Source: an uncultured Candidatus Melainabacteria bacterium
GTDB taxonomy: Bacteria > Cyanobacteriota > Vampirovibrionia > Gastranaerophilales > Gastranaerophilaceae
DNA: 64,000 bases
Assembly: GCA_934693235.1 (NCBI GenBank)
Contig: CAKUUY010000004.1
Span: 1-64,000 of the forward strand
Direction of reading: 5' to 3'
The position numbers and the translations under genes were made by a program. Below the pieces are notes generated by a model. The model saw nothing but the letters and a program-made list of their open reading frames with translations, was not told the origin of the DNA and did not search any database. How positions within the stretch are numbered: the first letter of the stretch is position 1; the number at the start of each line of letters is the position of its first letter. Shown one piece after another: positions 10,101 to 16,505 of the stretch.

Positions 10101-10605
10101 TACTAAATTCCCCGATATCAGAAACCATTGTCGAATGTTTGTAACCCAAATCTACAAACTTTTGTGCTAAATCCTTTGTATCAATTTCATCACCAACTTT
10201 TAAGATTATGGAGTTGTTTTTATAAAAATCTTCTTGTGGAAATTTTTCTAAAAGTGCTTTAACAGGAGCAATTACAATATCTGGTTTTTCTGCCAAAATT
10301 CTATATTGTTCGGCATAATCATACCTATTAGGTGAAACTGTTTCATACATTGAGATATTTTGAAACGGCAGCAAATCTGATTTCTGGGCAAAAGCTTTTA
10401 ATAAATCATTTTGATACCTCAAAGCATTTTGTTCCGTCGACGTTATAAAAAGTACTTTTTTATCGGTAATTTTTCTAATTTTTGTGACTAATAAAAGTCT
10501 TAAAACAGTTGTTAAACCAGTTGCAGTAAACGAAAACGATTTTGCAAGAAATCTTTCAAACAAAGCGTAATTTTCATTATTTTCCGGTGCGTTGATTGTA
10601 AACAT
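7189..10605 (-). CDS. mfd: Transcription-repair coupling factor Mfd
   Basis: Mfd removes RNA polymerase stalled at DNA lesions and recruits UvrA. At 1,138 residues it is of normal length. The order is a UvrB-like N-terminal region, a CarD-like RNA polymerase interaction domain (YVVHSIHGVGIYKG near 465), superfamily 2 translocase motifs GDVGFGKTE (near 612), DEEHRFG (near 714) and SATPIPRTL, RGRVGRS, and the C-terminal regulatory domain. An oddity is the short segment GLNPSPQRGDS near residue 375. Its DNA resembles the dispersed CTCTCC...GAGGGGTT repeat found elsewhere in the window and may be an in-frame insertion in a linker. Confidence 0.98.
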   Translation of the reverse strand: MFTINAPENNENYALFERFLAKSFSFTATGLTTVLRLLLVTKIRKITDKKVLFITSTEQNALRYQNDLLKAFAQKSDLLPFQNISMYETVSPNRYDYAEQYRILAEKPDIVIAPVKALLEKFPQEDFYKNNSIILKVGDEIDTKDLAQKFVDLGYKHSTMVSDIGEFSIRGDIVDFYSLDKHPVRIELWGDEIVDIRYFNNETQKSIEKLKSAEILPMYKFILKNSPDELWQKLAPKDEGEEKGYFEGIEVYQNYFNPNLVTILDYFKDYIIVLDETSELYAKYEFLDKGYEEQLQENLKLELNEELQGRNHVTFEEFIQKIAGFVKVGLNNFIDSEMDEIVEFNTQTIQSFEANLDHIAEFIRKYRNNEIGLNPSPQRGDSWRIIIATDYPERVKEILAERDIFDVEYNESISSHGAILEDFKTIILTDRELFNKRNKEITAQKRSYYKEKPEYIENINDIKEGEYVVHSIHGVGIYKGLSQQEIDGQLKDYLTIEYANKDRLHIPAEQINLLVRYRGSGSIKPKLSRMGGKDWENTKTRVKKEVEQVAYDLLRLYAKRKMQQGIQFLPDNNWQVEMEEAFEYTETPDQMKAINDVKADMESEQPMDRLICGDVGFGKTEVAMRGIFKAVTSGKQVAVVVPTTILAFQHFQTMVDRFKPFGVHVELLSRFRSAKEQKETIKHLATGECDVVVGTHRLLQEGIVFKDLGLVVIDEEHRFGVRHKEKLKSLRENIDIITMSATPIPRTLYMSLSGIKDMSIINTPPKNRLPIKTYVGEWNENMVKNAIIHELDREGQVFYLYNRVETIDEFKLQLQKLVPNARIAIGHGQMNEKELEKIIIDFANHEYDILLATTIIENGIDIPNANTMIIHNADKFGLAQLYQLRGRVGRSQRQAYCYCFYTKSKEITRDAIQRLKAIKEFTTLGSGYQIAMRDVEIRGVGNILGTKQHGHMVNVGFDTYCQLLEETVQELQGQAVEKTEPTIVDINVTAFIPDEWVGSSEQKMIEYKRLADVKSDVELDYITEEWKDRFAKPPESVENLIKLIRLRLSATDVRISLIRETDDNIRIYTPYSQAEWKLIQHKLPSEILKRIKFTIAPKSCTEGQSILLLNNRYMNFNEIFNILTDLFYYINKTRNEFV
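9461..9492. repeat. Repeat-D-like palindromic segment inside mfd
   Basis: On the plus strand the segment contains CTCCCCGTTGAGGTGAGGGG followed by TT, an arms-and-spacer layout like the units at 12859-12895 and 14387-14414. It is in frame and adds about ten residues (LNPSPQRGDS) to Mfd. Similarity is partial, so relatedness is inferred. Confidence 0.45.
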
Positions 10606-10611
10606 AATTTT

Positions 10612-10732
10612 TAAGTTACTAAGATACTAGGGCACTAAGACTCTAAGGCTTTTCGCTCACTTCGTTCGAAAATATATTAGGCGTAGCCCGTAACGAACTT
10701 AGCGACTTAGTGCCTTAGTAACCTAGTAACTT
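10612..10732. repeat. MITE-like repeat B, copy 1, with terminal inverted repeats
   Basis: About 120 bp are bounded by imperfect inverted ends of about 27 bp (AAGTTACTAAGATACTAGGG outward, matched at the right by CCTTAGTAACCTAGTAACTT). The same ends and the internal GTAACGAACTTAGCG occur at 51351-51449. There is no coding capacity. Size and structure resemble a miniature inverted-repeat element, or a large REP-type unit, between mfd and its upstream neighbour. Confidence 0.75.
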
Positions 10733-10738
10733 TTTTCT

Positions 10739-11080
10739 CTATTTATCATTCCCATTCGGACTAACATATTCAATACCCATTTCTTTAAGAGTTCTGATAA
10801 AGTTTTGGGCACAAATTTTTTGGGCTTCCGGAGGCACAATTCTAAGAATTTCAACTGTTTTTGAAATTACAGGATCCTTATCATACCAACGGTTGTTTGC
10901 ATTAACGGGTTTGACCATCGCATAAAACTTGTCGATTGTTTCCTTTGAAACTTTTTCCTCGATTTTTTGCAAGAAAACTTCGGCTTGAGCCCTCAATTCA
11001 GTTTGATAATTCTTTAAAAGCTCAATAACTTCAAGTAATAATGGGTCGTGATCATACCAGCGTTTATATGCAGGTGACAT
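10739..11080 (-). CDS. Small duplicated-motif protein coupled to murA
   Basis: This is a 113-residue protein of unknown function. It is built from two similar halves, each with an RWYDxDP motif followed by a helix: RWYDHDPLLLEVIELLK at about 7-23 and RWYDKDPVISKTVEILR at about 62-78. Its ATG shares a base with the murA stop codon (TAATG), which implies translational coupling and coexpression. It has no signal peptide or membrane segment. It is likely a small cytosolic helical protein, but I cannot name a family with certainty. Confidence 0.8.
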   Translation of the reverse strand: MSPAYKRWYDHDPLLLEVIELLKNYQTELRAQAEVFLQKIEEKVSKETIDKFYAMVKPVNANNRWYDKDPVISKTVEILRIVPPEAQKICAQNFIRTLKEMGIEYVSPNGNDK

Positions 11081-12402
11081 TATAATAAGCCCTCCGTTAG
11101 TTTTGGCTCAACAGAAGAAGAAACAATCACTTCATCATTTTTTCTCTCTATTTTGCCTCCTAATAATCTTAGCTTATTTTCAAAATTTTCGTATCCTCTA
11201 TCTATATGATGTAGATTTTCGATAGTGGAATTACCGTCAGCCATTAACGCCGCAACAACTAAAGATGCTCCGGCTCTCAAATCACTTGCAGCAAGAGTTG
11301 CTCCGGTAAGTTTTTTTACACCTTTAATGATAGCGTGATTTCTGTCTTGGTGAATATCAGCTCCCATTCTGCGAAGTTCAGGAACTTGCATAAATCTGTT
11401 TTCGTACAAGCTTTCTGTAATAATTCCAACACCGTTTGCTGTTGTCAAAAGAGTCATTGCCATTGACTGCAAGTCTGTCGGGAACCCCGGATAAGGTTGA
11501 GTAATAAAGTTTATTGAATTCAATCTGTTTTTACAAGAAACTTCCAATACATTTGGGTCAACGAGCTTGATATTCGCCCCCATTTTCAACAATTTGTCCG
11601 TAAAGAATGTCAAGTGAGCAGGGAACACATTTTTAATAATTGCTTTTCCTTTTGTAGCAATAATTGCAGACATAAATGTTCCGGCTTCAATTCTATCAGG
11701 AATTGTTGTGTATTCAATCGGGTGTAAATCGTTTTGTTTAACACCGTTAATAACGATTTCTGATGTTCCGGCCCCATTGACATCAGCACCCATAGTGTTC
11801 AAAAAGTTTGCCAAGTCAACGATTTCAGGTTCTTGCGCAGCATTTTGAATTCTTGTAGAACCATCTGCCAAAATTGATGCAAGCATAAGGTTTTCTGTAG
11901 CACCAACTGACGGAATATCTAAGTAAATATCAGTACCGACAAGTTTTGGAACTTTTGCGTGAACGTAACCGTTTTCGATTTTAATCTTAGCGCCTAGTGC
12001 CTCCAACCCTCTGATGTGAAAGTCAACTCTACGTTCACCGATTGCACAACCTCCCGGCATTGCAACAATTGCTTCTCTACAACGAGAAACAAGTGCCCCG
12101 AGCACAATAAATGACGCTCTCATTTTGCTGACAAGTTCATATTTTGCAGTAATGCTTGTTAAGTTAGTTGCGTCAATAGTTACGGATTTTTCTTTTTTGT
12201 CGTAATGAGTAACTGCACCAAGTTGTTCAATTACACTCAACATAATTTCAACATCTGTCAAATCCGGAACGTTATAAATCTTTGTTTCGCCTTTAGCTAA
12301 TAGCGCAGCAGCCATCAGTTTCAATACCGAGTTTTTAGCTCCACCGATTGAAACTTCGCCTTTTAACGGGGTACCACCTTTTATATAATATTTTTCTGTC
12401 AA
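11080..12402 (-). CDS. murA: UDP-N-acetylglucosamine 1-carboxyvinyltransferase MurA
   Basis: MurA transfers enolpyruvate from PEP to UDP-GlcNAc, the first committed step of peptidoglycan synthesis in the cytosol. Substrate-site motifs are visible: GGAKNSVLKL near the N-terminus, and MPGGCAIGERRVD with the active-site Cys that is alkylated by fosfomycin. Others are SVGATENLMLASILADG, PDRIEAGTF, YPGFPTDLQSMAMTLL and the C-terminal DLRAGASLVVAAL. I place the start at a TTG at 12402 because AAAAAGG lies 8 bases upstream. A TTG six codons earlier (12420) is in frame but lacks a ribosome-binding site. The stop overlaps the next gene. Confidence 0.96.
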   Translation of the reverse strand: MTEKYYIKGGTPLKGEVSIGGAKNSVLKLMAAALLAKGETKIYNVPDLTDVEIMLSVIEQLGAVTHYDKKEKSVTIDATNLTSITAKYELVSKMRASFIVLGALVSRCREAIVAMPGGCAIGERRVDFHIRGLEALGAKIKIENGYVHAKVPKLVGTDIYLDIPSVGATENLMLASILADGSTRIQNAAQEPEIVDLANFLNTMGADVNGAGTSEIVINGVKQNDLHPIEYTTIPDRIEAGTFMSAIIATKGKAIIKNVFPAHLTFFTDKLLKMGANIKLVDPNVLEVSCKNRLNSINFITQPYPGFPTDLQSMAMTLLTTANGVGIITESLYENRFMQVPELRRMGADIHQDRNHAIIKGVKKLTGATLAASDLRAGASLVVAALMADGNSTIENLHHIDRGYENFENKLRLLGGKIERKNDEVIVSSSVEPKLTEGLL

Positions 12403-12599
12403 TTTTCTTACCTTTTTCAATAATAATATCTACTTCACCTCTTATAATAATACAATTAGATTGTGTTGTTGTAAATAAGTTAAATTATGTAAAGATAATT
12501 TTCGAGAATTTTGAATTTCAATTAAAAAAAGTATAGACAAAAGATAAAAATTTTTTTAAACTGGGAATAAAAATTAGAGAAGAAGAAAGGAATGAAGCT

Positions 12600-14114
12600 A
12601 TGAAAAATGTTAAGAAATGTTTCGGGGGGGGGGGGGGTAACTCTTCTATTCTCCTAAGCCTTGGTAGAGGCCTAATTGAGATACCTAGAGGCATACAAGC
12701 AGCTAAGCGAAACTGTCATTGCGAAGCGAAAAGTTTTAAGGGTATTGTCAAGATATTTGAATATCCGCTGTCGCAATCCCATTCAATTAAAAGAGTAGTT
12801 AAGTTTATTACAAAAAAAGAGTCTGCAAAATTATTCAATTTAACTAATTGTAAAATTTCCTCTCTCCGAGGGAGAGAGTTAGAGAGAGGGGTTAATTCAA
12901 TTACAAGTATTGGAAAAAAGAACCAAAACAACTCAAGCGAAACGAACTTATTCACTCATTTACCTATTCACTTATTCACTTCAAAAAAATCCGCATTTAC
13001 ATTGGCAGAAGGTGCTACGCACGTAGCCCACTGTAAAGACTCACGTAAAGTAGCATTTACTTTGGCCGAAGTTTTAATCACCCTAGGTATCATCGGTGTT
13101 GTTGCAGCACTGACAATGCCTGTACTTATTAGTAATGTACAAGACAGAGTTAAACAAAAAAGAGTTGAAAATATTAAGCAAAAACTAAGTAAAGTTACAG
13201 ATAAAATGGCTGTACAAAGTGGTTTAATTGGTTATGGTGATACAATGTCTTTTGTACAAGAAATGTCGAAACACATGAAACTTGCTAAGATTTGTGATAA
13301 CAACCATATTTCCGATTGTTGGCCAACAGCAGAAGTAACCCTTAACGATGAAGGAAAAACTTGGGAAATATCTAAAACCAAAAACGCCAAAACATTAAAA
13401 ATCGATAAGGATAAACAAAACAGCTGGGCAGACACTGTAGGCATCGTTACTGCAGACGGTGTCCCGATGATTTTGAGTTACAAAAAAGATTGTGACTTTA
13501 ATGTAGATGAATCAGGATTGAAATTTGATAATGGCTCAGCAATGTCCAATTCTGTAGGATGTTTATCTGGAGTTTTTGACTGGAACGGAGGTAAAAATCC
13601 GAATAAATTAGCTAAAATAACAGGAGATACTAAAGGAGATATTTTGCCTTTCGGCGATGCACAAGGATTAGGAACAGAATGTACAATTGAGATAGGTAAA
13701 AAATGTTTTACAGCACCAAAACCGGTAGAAACCCCACTAACTAATGCCCAATGTGAATCAAGAAAAGGAGAATTAGGAATAAAGGAGTGTTACCATGACG
13801 AAGATTACTGGGCAGGTGCAGCCACCATGTGTGGTGGTACAGATAAAATGATAACATTGGCAGAACTCGGGCAACTAGCAACAGAGTTGTATGGAACAAC
13901 AGTAGGAGCTGAACAAGATATATATGATGGTCTAACCTTAGACACCTCCGTAGCCACTGCCATGGGCTTTCTCGGTGATAACTTCAGTGTTTGGTCGGGA
14001 GAGGAGGACTATAACGGCTACGCGTACTACCGCAGCTTCTGGTCGTCGGGCACGTACTGGAGCAACAGCAGCCGCTACGACAGCGACTATCAGGCGATTT
14101 GCGTAGGTGATTAG
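12600..14114 (+). CDS. Prepilin-like surface protein with poly-G tract, repeat-built N-terminus and DGR-like C-terminal tail
   Basis: This 504-residue frame is composite. Residues 1-8 follow a good ribosome-binding site (GAAAGG). A run of 14 G (12624-12637) comes next, then about 115 residues translated from dispersed repeats. A prepilin motif follows in two copies: AFTLAE at residues 132-137 and again at 152-157. The second leads into the membrane helix VLITLGIIGVVAALTMPVLI. The pilin body has Cys pairs. The last 110 residues (MCGGTDKMITLAEL, MGFLGDNFSVWSGEE, QAICVGD) look like a C-type-lectin/FGE-like fold. The final 120 bases are GC-rich with mostly NNC codons, unlike the rest. With 13 or 15 G the frame ends within a few codons. 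It could be phase-variable, or damaged by repeat insertion. Confidence 0.75.
   Translation: MKNVKKCFGGGGGNSSILLSLGRGLIEIPRGIQAAKRNCHCEAKSFKGIVKIFEYPLSQSHSIKRVVKFITKKESAKLFNLTNCKISSLRGRELERGVNSITSIGKKNQNNSSETNLFTHLPIHLFTSKKSAFTLAEGATHVAHCKDSRKVAFTLAEVLITLGIIGVVAALTMPVLISNVQDRVKQKRVENIKQKLSKVTDKMAVQSGLIGYGDTMSFVQEMSKHMKLAKICDNNHISDCWPTAEVTLNDEGKTWEISKTKNAKTLKIDKDKQNSWADTVGIVTADGVPMILSYKKDCDFNVDESGLKFDNGSAMSNSVGCLSGVFDWNGGKNPNKLAKITGDTKGDILPFGDAQGLGTECTIEIGKKCFTAPKPVETPLTNAQCESRKGELGIKECYHDEDYWAGAATMCGGTDKMITLAELGQLATELYGTTVGAEQDIYDGLTLDTSVATAMGFLGDNFSVWSGEEDYNGYAYYRSFWSSGTYWSNSSRYDSDYQAICVGD
12624..12637 (+). repeat. 14-G homopolymer near the prepilin start codon
   Basis: Fourteen consecutive G lie 24 bases after the ATG in an AT-rich genome. 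With 14 the frame continues to the prepilin domain. With 15 or 12 a TAA is read immediately after the tract, and with 13 a TAA is read after six further codons. This is the layout of a slipped-strand contingency locus. Confidence 0.9.
12714..12784. repeat. Dispersed repeat C copy within the prepilin frame
   Basis: It shares the TGTCATTGCGAAGCGA opening and the TCGCAATCCCATT-type close with 135-205. It is translated in frame as CHCEAKS and following residues, so the repeat, not selection on a protein, explains this part of the sequence. Confidence 0.7.
12859..12895. repeat. Dispersed repeat D copy within the prepilin frame
   Basis: CCTCTCTCCGAGGGAGAGAG is followed by TTAGAGAGAGGGGTTAA. The reverse complement, lacking seven internal bases, occurs at 14387-14414 downstream of the same gene. 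It encodes SSLRGRELERG in the current frame. Confidence 0.75.
13011..13034. repeat. Fragment of repeat A splitting a duplicated prepilin motif
   Basis: GGTGCTACGCACGTAGCC and the following CACTGT are the reverse complement, with one change, of the core of repeat A. The fragment lies between two near-identical 18-bp stretches encoding AFTLAE (12993-13010 and 13053-13070), which looks like an insertion accompanied by a short duplication. Confidence 0.75.
13992..14110 (+). other. Candidate DGR variable region (VR) at the prepilin C-terminus
   Basis: This end of the gene is sharply GC-rich, with runs of NNC codons (TAC, AGC, CGC, GAC, AAC, GGC) and residues typical of adenine-mutagenised VRs (Y, N, S, D, R, G, W). 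It ends QAICVGD just before the stop, and a GC-rich hairpin follows. These are hallmarks of diversity-generating retroelement targets. No reverse transcriptase or template repeat is in the window, so the call is inference. Confidence 0.5.
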
Positions 14115-14126
14115 CTTAGTTTGTAG

Positions 14127-14158
14127 GGTGGGGAAAACGCAAGTGTCCCCACCTTTTT
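14127..14158 (+). terminator. Intrinsic terminator after the prepilin gene
   Basis: An 8-bp stem, GGTGGGGA with TCCCCACC, has an 11-base loop and is followed by five T. A near copy of the hairpin occurs at 57471-57495, so it may also be a small repeat family. If the VR call is right, a hairpin at this position also matches the architecture of DGR target sites. Confidence 0.75.
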
Positions 14159-14645
14159 AAGGTTATAATTTGCTATAATTTGGTGGGCACACGAATTAAT
14201 ATTTTTTTATATCGCCCCAATTGACGAGGTTTTGCCCACCCTACGCTGCTGTTTGAGCGTAAGCGAGTTTGACTGTTTTTAGATTGAACTTACTAGTTAT
14301 TAGTGAATGAAGCGTGTGGATGGTTTTGTGGAACTTTTTACGCAAAAAGTTCCCGCCGTCCGCGCAGGACATGATATAATAATTTTTAACCCCTCTCTCT
14401 CCCTCGGAGAGAGGAAAAGTTACTACAATTTATTCTCAAATATAGTTGCTATACATGAGAATATCTTAACCGATAAGAACTTATCGCCTTAGTAACTATA
14501 CACCAACATATGAGGTATGGACAAATATTGTCACAGAGGGCTACGTGCGTAGCACCTTAACGTCTTAGTGACTATACACCAAAATATGAGGTAGGAATGA
14601 ACATTGATGCAGAGAGTGAAAATATTAATAAATAATAAATTTTTC

Positions 14646-14673
14646 TTGAGAAAACTGTTTGATATACTATAAT
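14646..14673 (+). promoter_or_regulatory. Predicted sigma-70 promoter of grpE
   Basis: TTGAGA at 14646-14651 and TATAAT at 14668-14673 are separated by 16 bp, about 30 bases before the AGAGGTAGAG ribosome-binding region of grpE. No CIRCE inverted repeat is visible, so control by HrcA is not supported here. Confidence 0.6.
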
Positions 14674-14705
14674 ATATTTATACGTAGAAACTAAGAGGTA
14701 GAGAA

Positions 14706-15278
14706 ATGTCACACAAACATCATAATAACAATCCGTTCAAAAACACAGATATAGACGAAAATATTGAAGAAAAGAAAGAAGAAACAGAAGAAAAAGTTGA
14801 AGAAAAAACAACTGATGAAAATTCTGAACTAACTGCTTTGCAAGAAAAATATGACACACTTAATCAACAATATTTGAGACTTGCTGCAGACTTTGATAAT
14901 TTCCGCAAAAGACAAGAACAAGAAAGAGAAAATCTGCTTAAATTCGGAACAGAAAACGCTCTTAAAAAATTGATTGAAGTTTTGGATAACTTTGAACGTG
15001 GTAAAAAAGCTTTGGAAAAAGTTGAAGATTGCGAAAAGGTTAAAGAAAGTTTCGACTTAGTTCACAAACAAGTAATTGATGCGTTGACTAAATTGGGATT
15101 GGAAACTATTGAAACAGAAGGAAAAGAATTCGACCCGAATTTCCATGATGCAGTTATGCAAACCCCAACTTCAGAACATCCGGAACATACAATTATAAAT
15201 GAATTACAAAAAGGATATAAAATGGGAGACAAGGTTTTGAGACCTGCTCTTGTTAATGTTGCTACTGCCGAAAATTAA
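14706..15278 (+). CDS. grpE: Nucleotide exchange factor GrpE
   Basis: GrpE releases ADP from DnaK in the Hsp70 cycle. The 190 residues comprise a Glu/Lys-rich disordered N-terminus (1-50), a long coiled-coil helix containing RLAADFDNFRKRQEQER, and the C-terminal beta-domain with LGLETIETEGKEFDPNFHDAV and GYKMGDKVLRPALVNVA. It is followed by dnaJ about 100 bp downstream on the same strand, with a terminator between. dnaK is not adjacent. Confidence 0.97.
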   Translation: MSHKHHNNNPFKNTDIDENIEEKKEETEEKVEEKTTDENSELTALQEKYDTLNQQYLRLAADFDNFRKRQEQERENLLKFGTENALKKLIEVLDNFERGKKALEKVEDCEKVKESFDLVHKQVIDALTKLGLETIETEGKEFDPNFHDAVMQTPTSEHPEHTIINELQKGYKMGDKVLRPALVNVATAEN

Positions 15279-15296
15279 TTTCGGCAGTAATTTTTT
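15264..15296 (+). terminator. Intrinsic terminator overlapping the end of grpE
   Basis: The 10-bp stem ACTGCCGAAA/TTTCGGCAGT has a 5-base loop that includes the grpE stop codon and is followed by AATTTTTT. It should partly or fully separate grpE transcription from dnaJ. Confidence 0.8.
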
Positions 15297-15374
15297 GCAA
15301 ACTTTTGCCCTTGCGGATTTACATGATAAAATAAAATTAAAACAGATTGACTGGAATAGGGAAAATTATTATAA

Positions 15375-16505
15375 ATGACTGATTACTACGAAATACTAGA
15401 GGTTTCAAGAGAAGCCACAAAAGATGAAATAAAATCAGCTTTCAGAAAGAAAGCTCGTACATTGCACCCCGACGTAAACAAAGCCCCTGATGCTGAAGAA
15501 AAATTTAAAGAATTAGGCAAGGCTTACGAAACATTGATGGACGATAACAAACGCGCAACTTATGACAGATACGGCGAAGACGGACTTAAAAACGCCGGAT
15601 TTGACACAGGTGGTCCATTCTCCGGAGGTTTTGGCGATTTAAATGATATTTTCAATTCATTCTTTGGTGGAATGGGTGGTTTCGGCTTTGGCGGAAGACC
15701 TGATCCTAACGCTCCTATTGAGGGGGATGACCTTAGACTTGACATAGAAATTGATTTTGAACAAGCCGTCTTTGGCTGTGAAAAAGAGATAAAATTCGAT
15801 CATTTGGAACTTTGTCCTGAATGTGGTGGAACAGGCGCTGAAAAGGGCTCCCAACCTATTACTTGCCCTACTTGTCATGGTTCCGGTCAGGTTAAACAGG
15901 TTGTAAGAACTCCTCTGGGTTCAATTGCTCAAATCGTTACTTGTCCGGATTGTCAAGGTTCAGGTAAAAAAATTGCGAACCCTTGTAAAACATGCAAAGG
16001 ACATGGAAAACTTCAAAAAGAAAAAAAATTAACAATAAAAATTCCTGCCGGTGTTGACAATATGTCAAAAATCAGAGTTGCCAGAGAGGGTGATGCCGGC
16101 GCAAACGGAGGCCCAGCCGGAGATTTATATGTTGTACTTCACGTAAAAGCTTCTGATTACCTCAAAAGAGAGGGAAATAACGTTTATTCAAGACTCGATA
16201 TAACTCCTGCTCAAGCAGCTTTGGGAGACGAAGTAGTTGTTAAAACCCTTGATGGAGAACAAAAAATTACGGTACAAGCCGGAGTTCAGAGCGGAAACAC
16301 TATCAAAATCAAAGGTGCCGGAGTTCCGTATATTCAAAGGCCATCTCAAAGAGGCGATCATATTGTTGTGATTTCAGTGAAAACACCAACAAAATTGAGC
16401 GAAGAAGAAAGAAATTTGTATAAAAAATTATACGAAATTCAAAACAACAAAAAAGCGACACAACAATCTTCAATTATGGATAAGGTAAAGGGAGTATTTC
16501 AGTAA
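15375..16505 (+). CDS. dnaJ: Chaperone protein DnaJ (type I Hsp40)
   Basis: This is the DnaK co-chaperone. A J domain carries the HPD motif (RTLHPDVN near 30-37). A Gly/Phe-rich linker follows (about 75-110). Four zinc-binding repeats are visible: CPECGGTG, CPTCHGSG, CPDCQGSG and CKTCKGHG (about 148-210). The C-terminal substrate-binding domain follows, with GDLYVVLHVK and GEQKITVQAG. The 376 residues are a normal length. The stop overlaps the start of the next gene (TAATG), coupling them. Confidence 0.97.
   Translation: MTDYYEILEVSREATKDEIKSAFRKKARTLHPDVNKAPDAEEKFKELGKAYETLMDDNKRATYDRYGEDGLKNAGFDTGGPFSGGFGDLNDIFNSFFGGMGGFGFGGRPDPNAPIEGDDLRLDIEIDFEQAVFGCEKEIKFDHLELCPECGGTGAEKGSQPITCPTCHGSGQVKQVVRTPLGSIAQIVTCPDCQGSGKKIANPCKTCKGHGKLQKEKKLTIKIPAGVDNMSKIRVAREGDAGANGGPAGDLYVVLHVKASDYLKREGNNVYSRLDITPAQAALGDEVVVKTLDGEQKITVQAGVQSGNTIKIKGAGVPYIQRPSQRGDHIVVISVKTPTKLSEEERNLYKKLYEIQNNKKATQQSSIMDKVKGVFQ

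Larger units (their letters stand above)
14115..14705. other. Repeat-rich intergenic region
   Basis: This gene-free stretch holds the terminator above and a GTTTGAGCG...AGCGAGTTTGACTG unit at 14250-14280 (also at 63970-64000). It also holds a hairpin GGAACTTTTT/AAAAAGTTCC near 14330, repeat D at 14387-14414, repeat-B-like ends near 14479-14498 and 14555-14575, and repeat A at 14499-14556 with a partial copy from 14575. The 61-codon frame at 14307-14492 runs through these repeats and is not credible as a gene. Confidence 0.8.

Noticed and set aside
14127..14153. Hairpin after the prepilin as a proven DGR cruciform
   Set aside because: A near copy occurs at 57471-57495, away from any variable region, and a T run follows the first, so a terminator explains it at least as well.
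14307..14492. 61-codon plus-strand frame
   Set aside because: It runs through dispersed repeats and hairpins in the intergenic region and has no protein-like composition.
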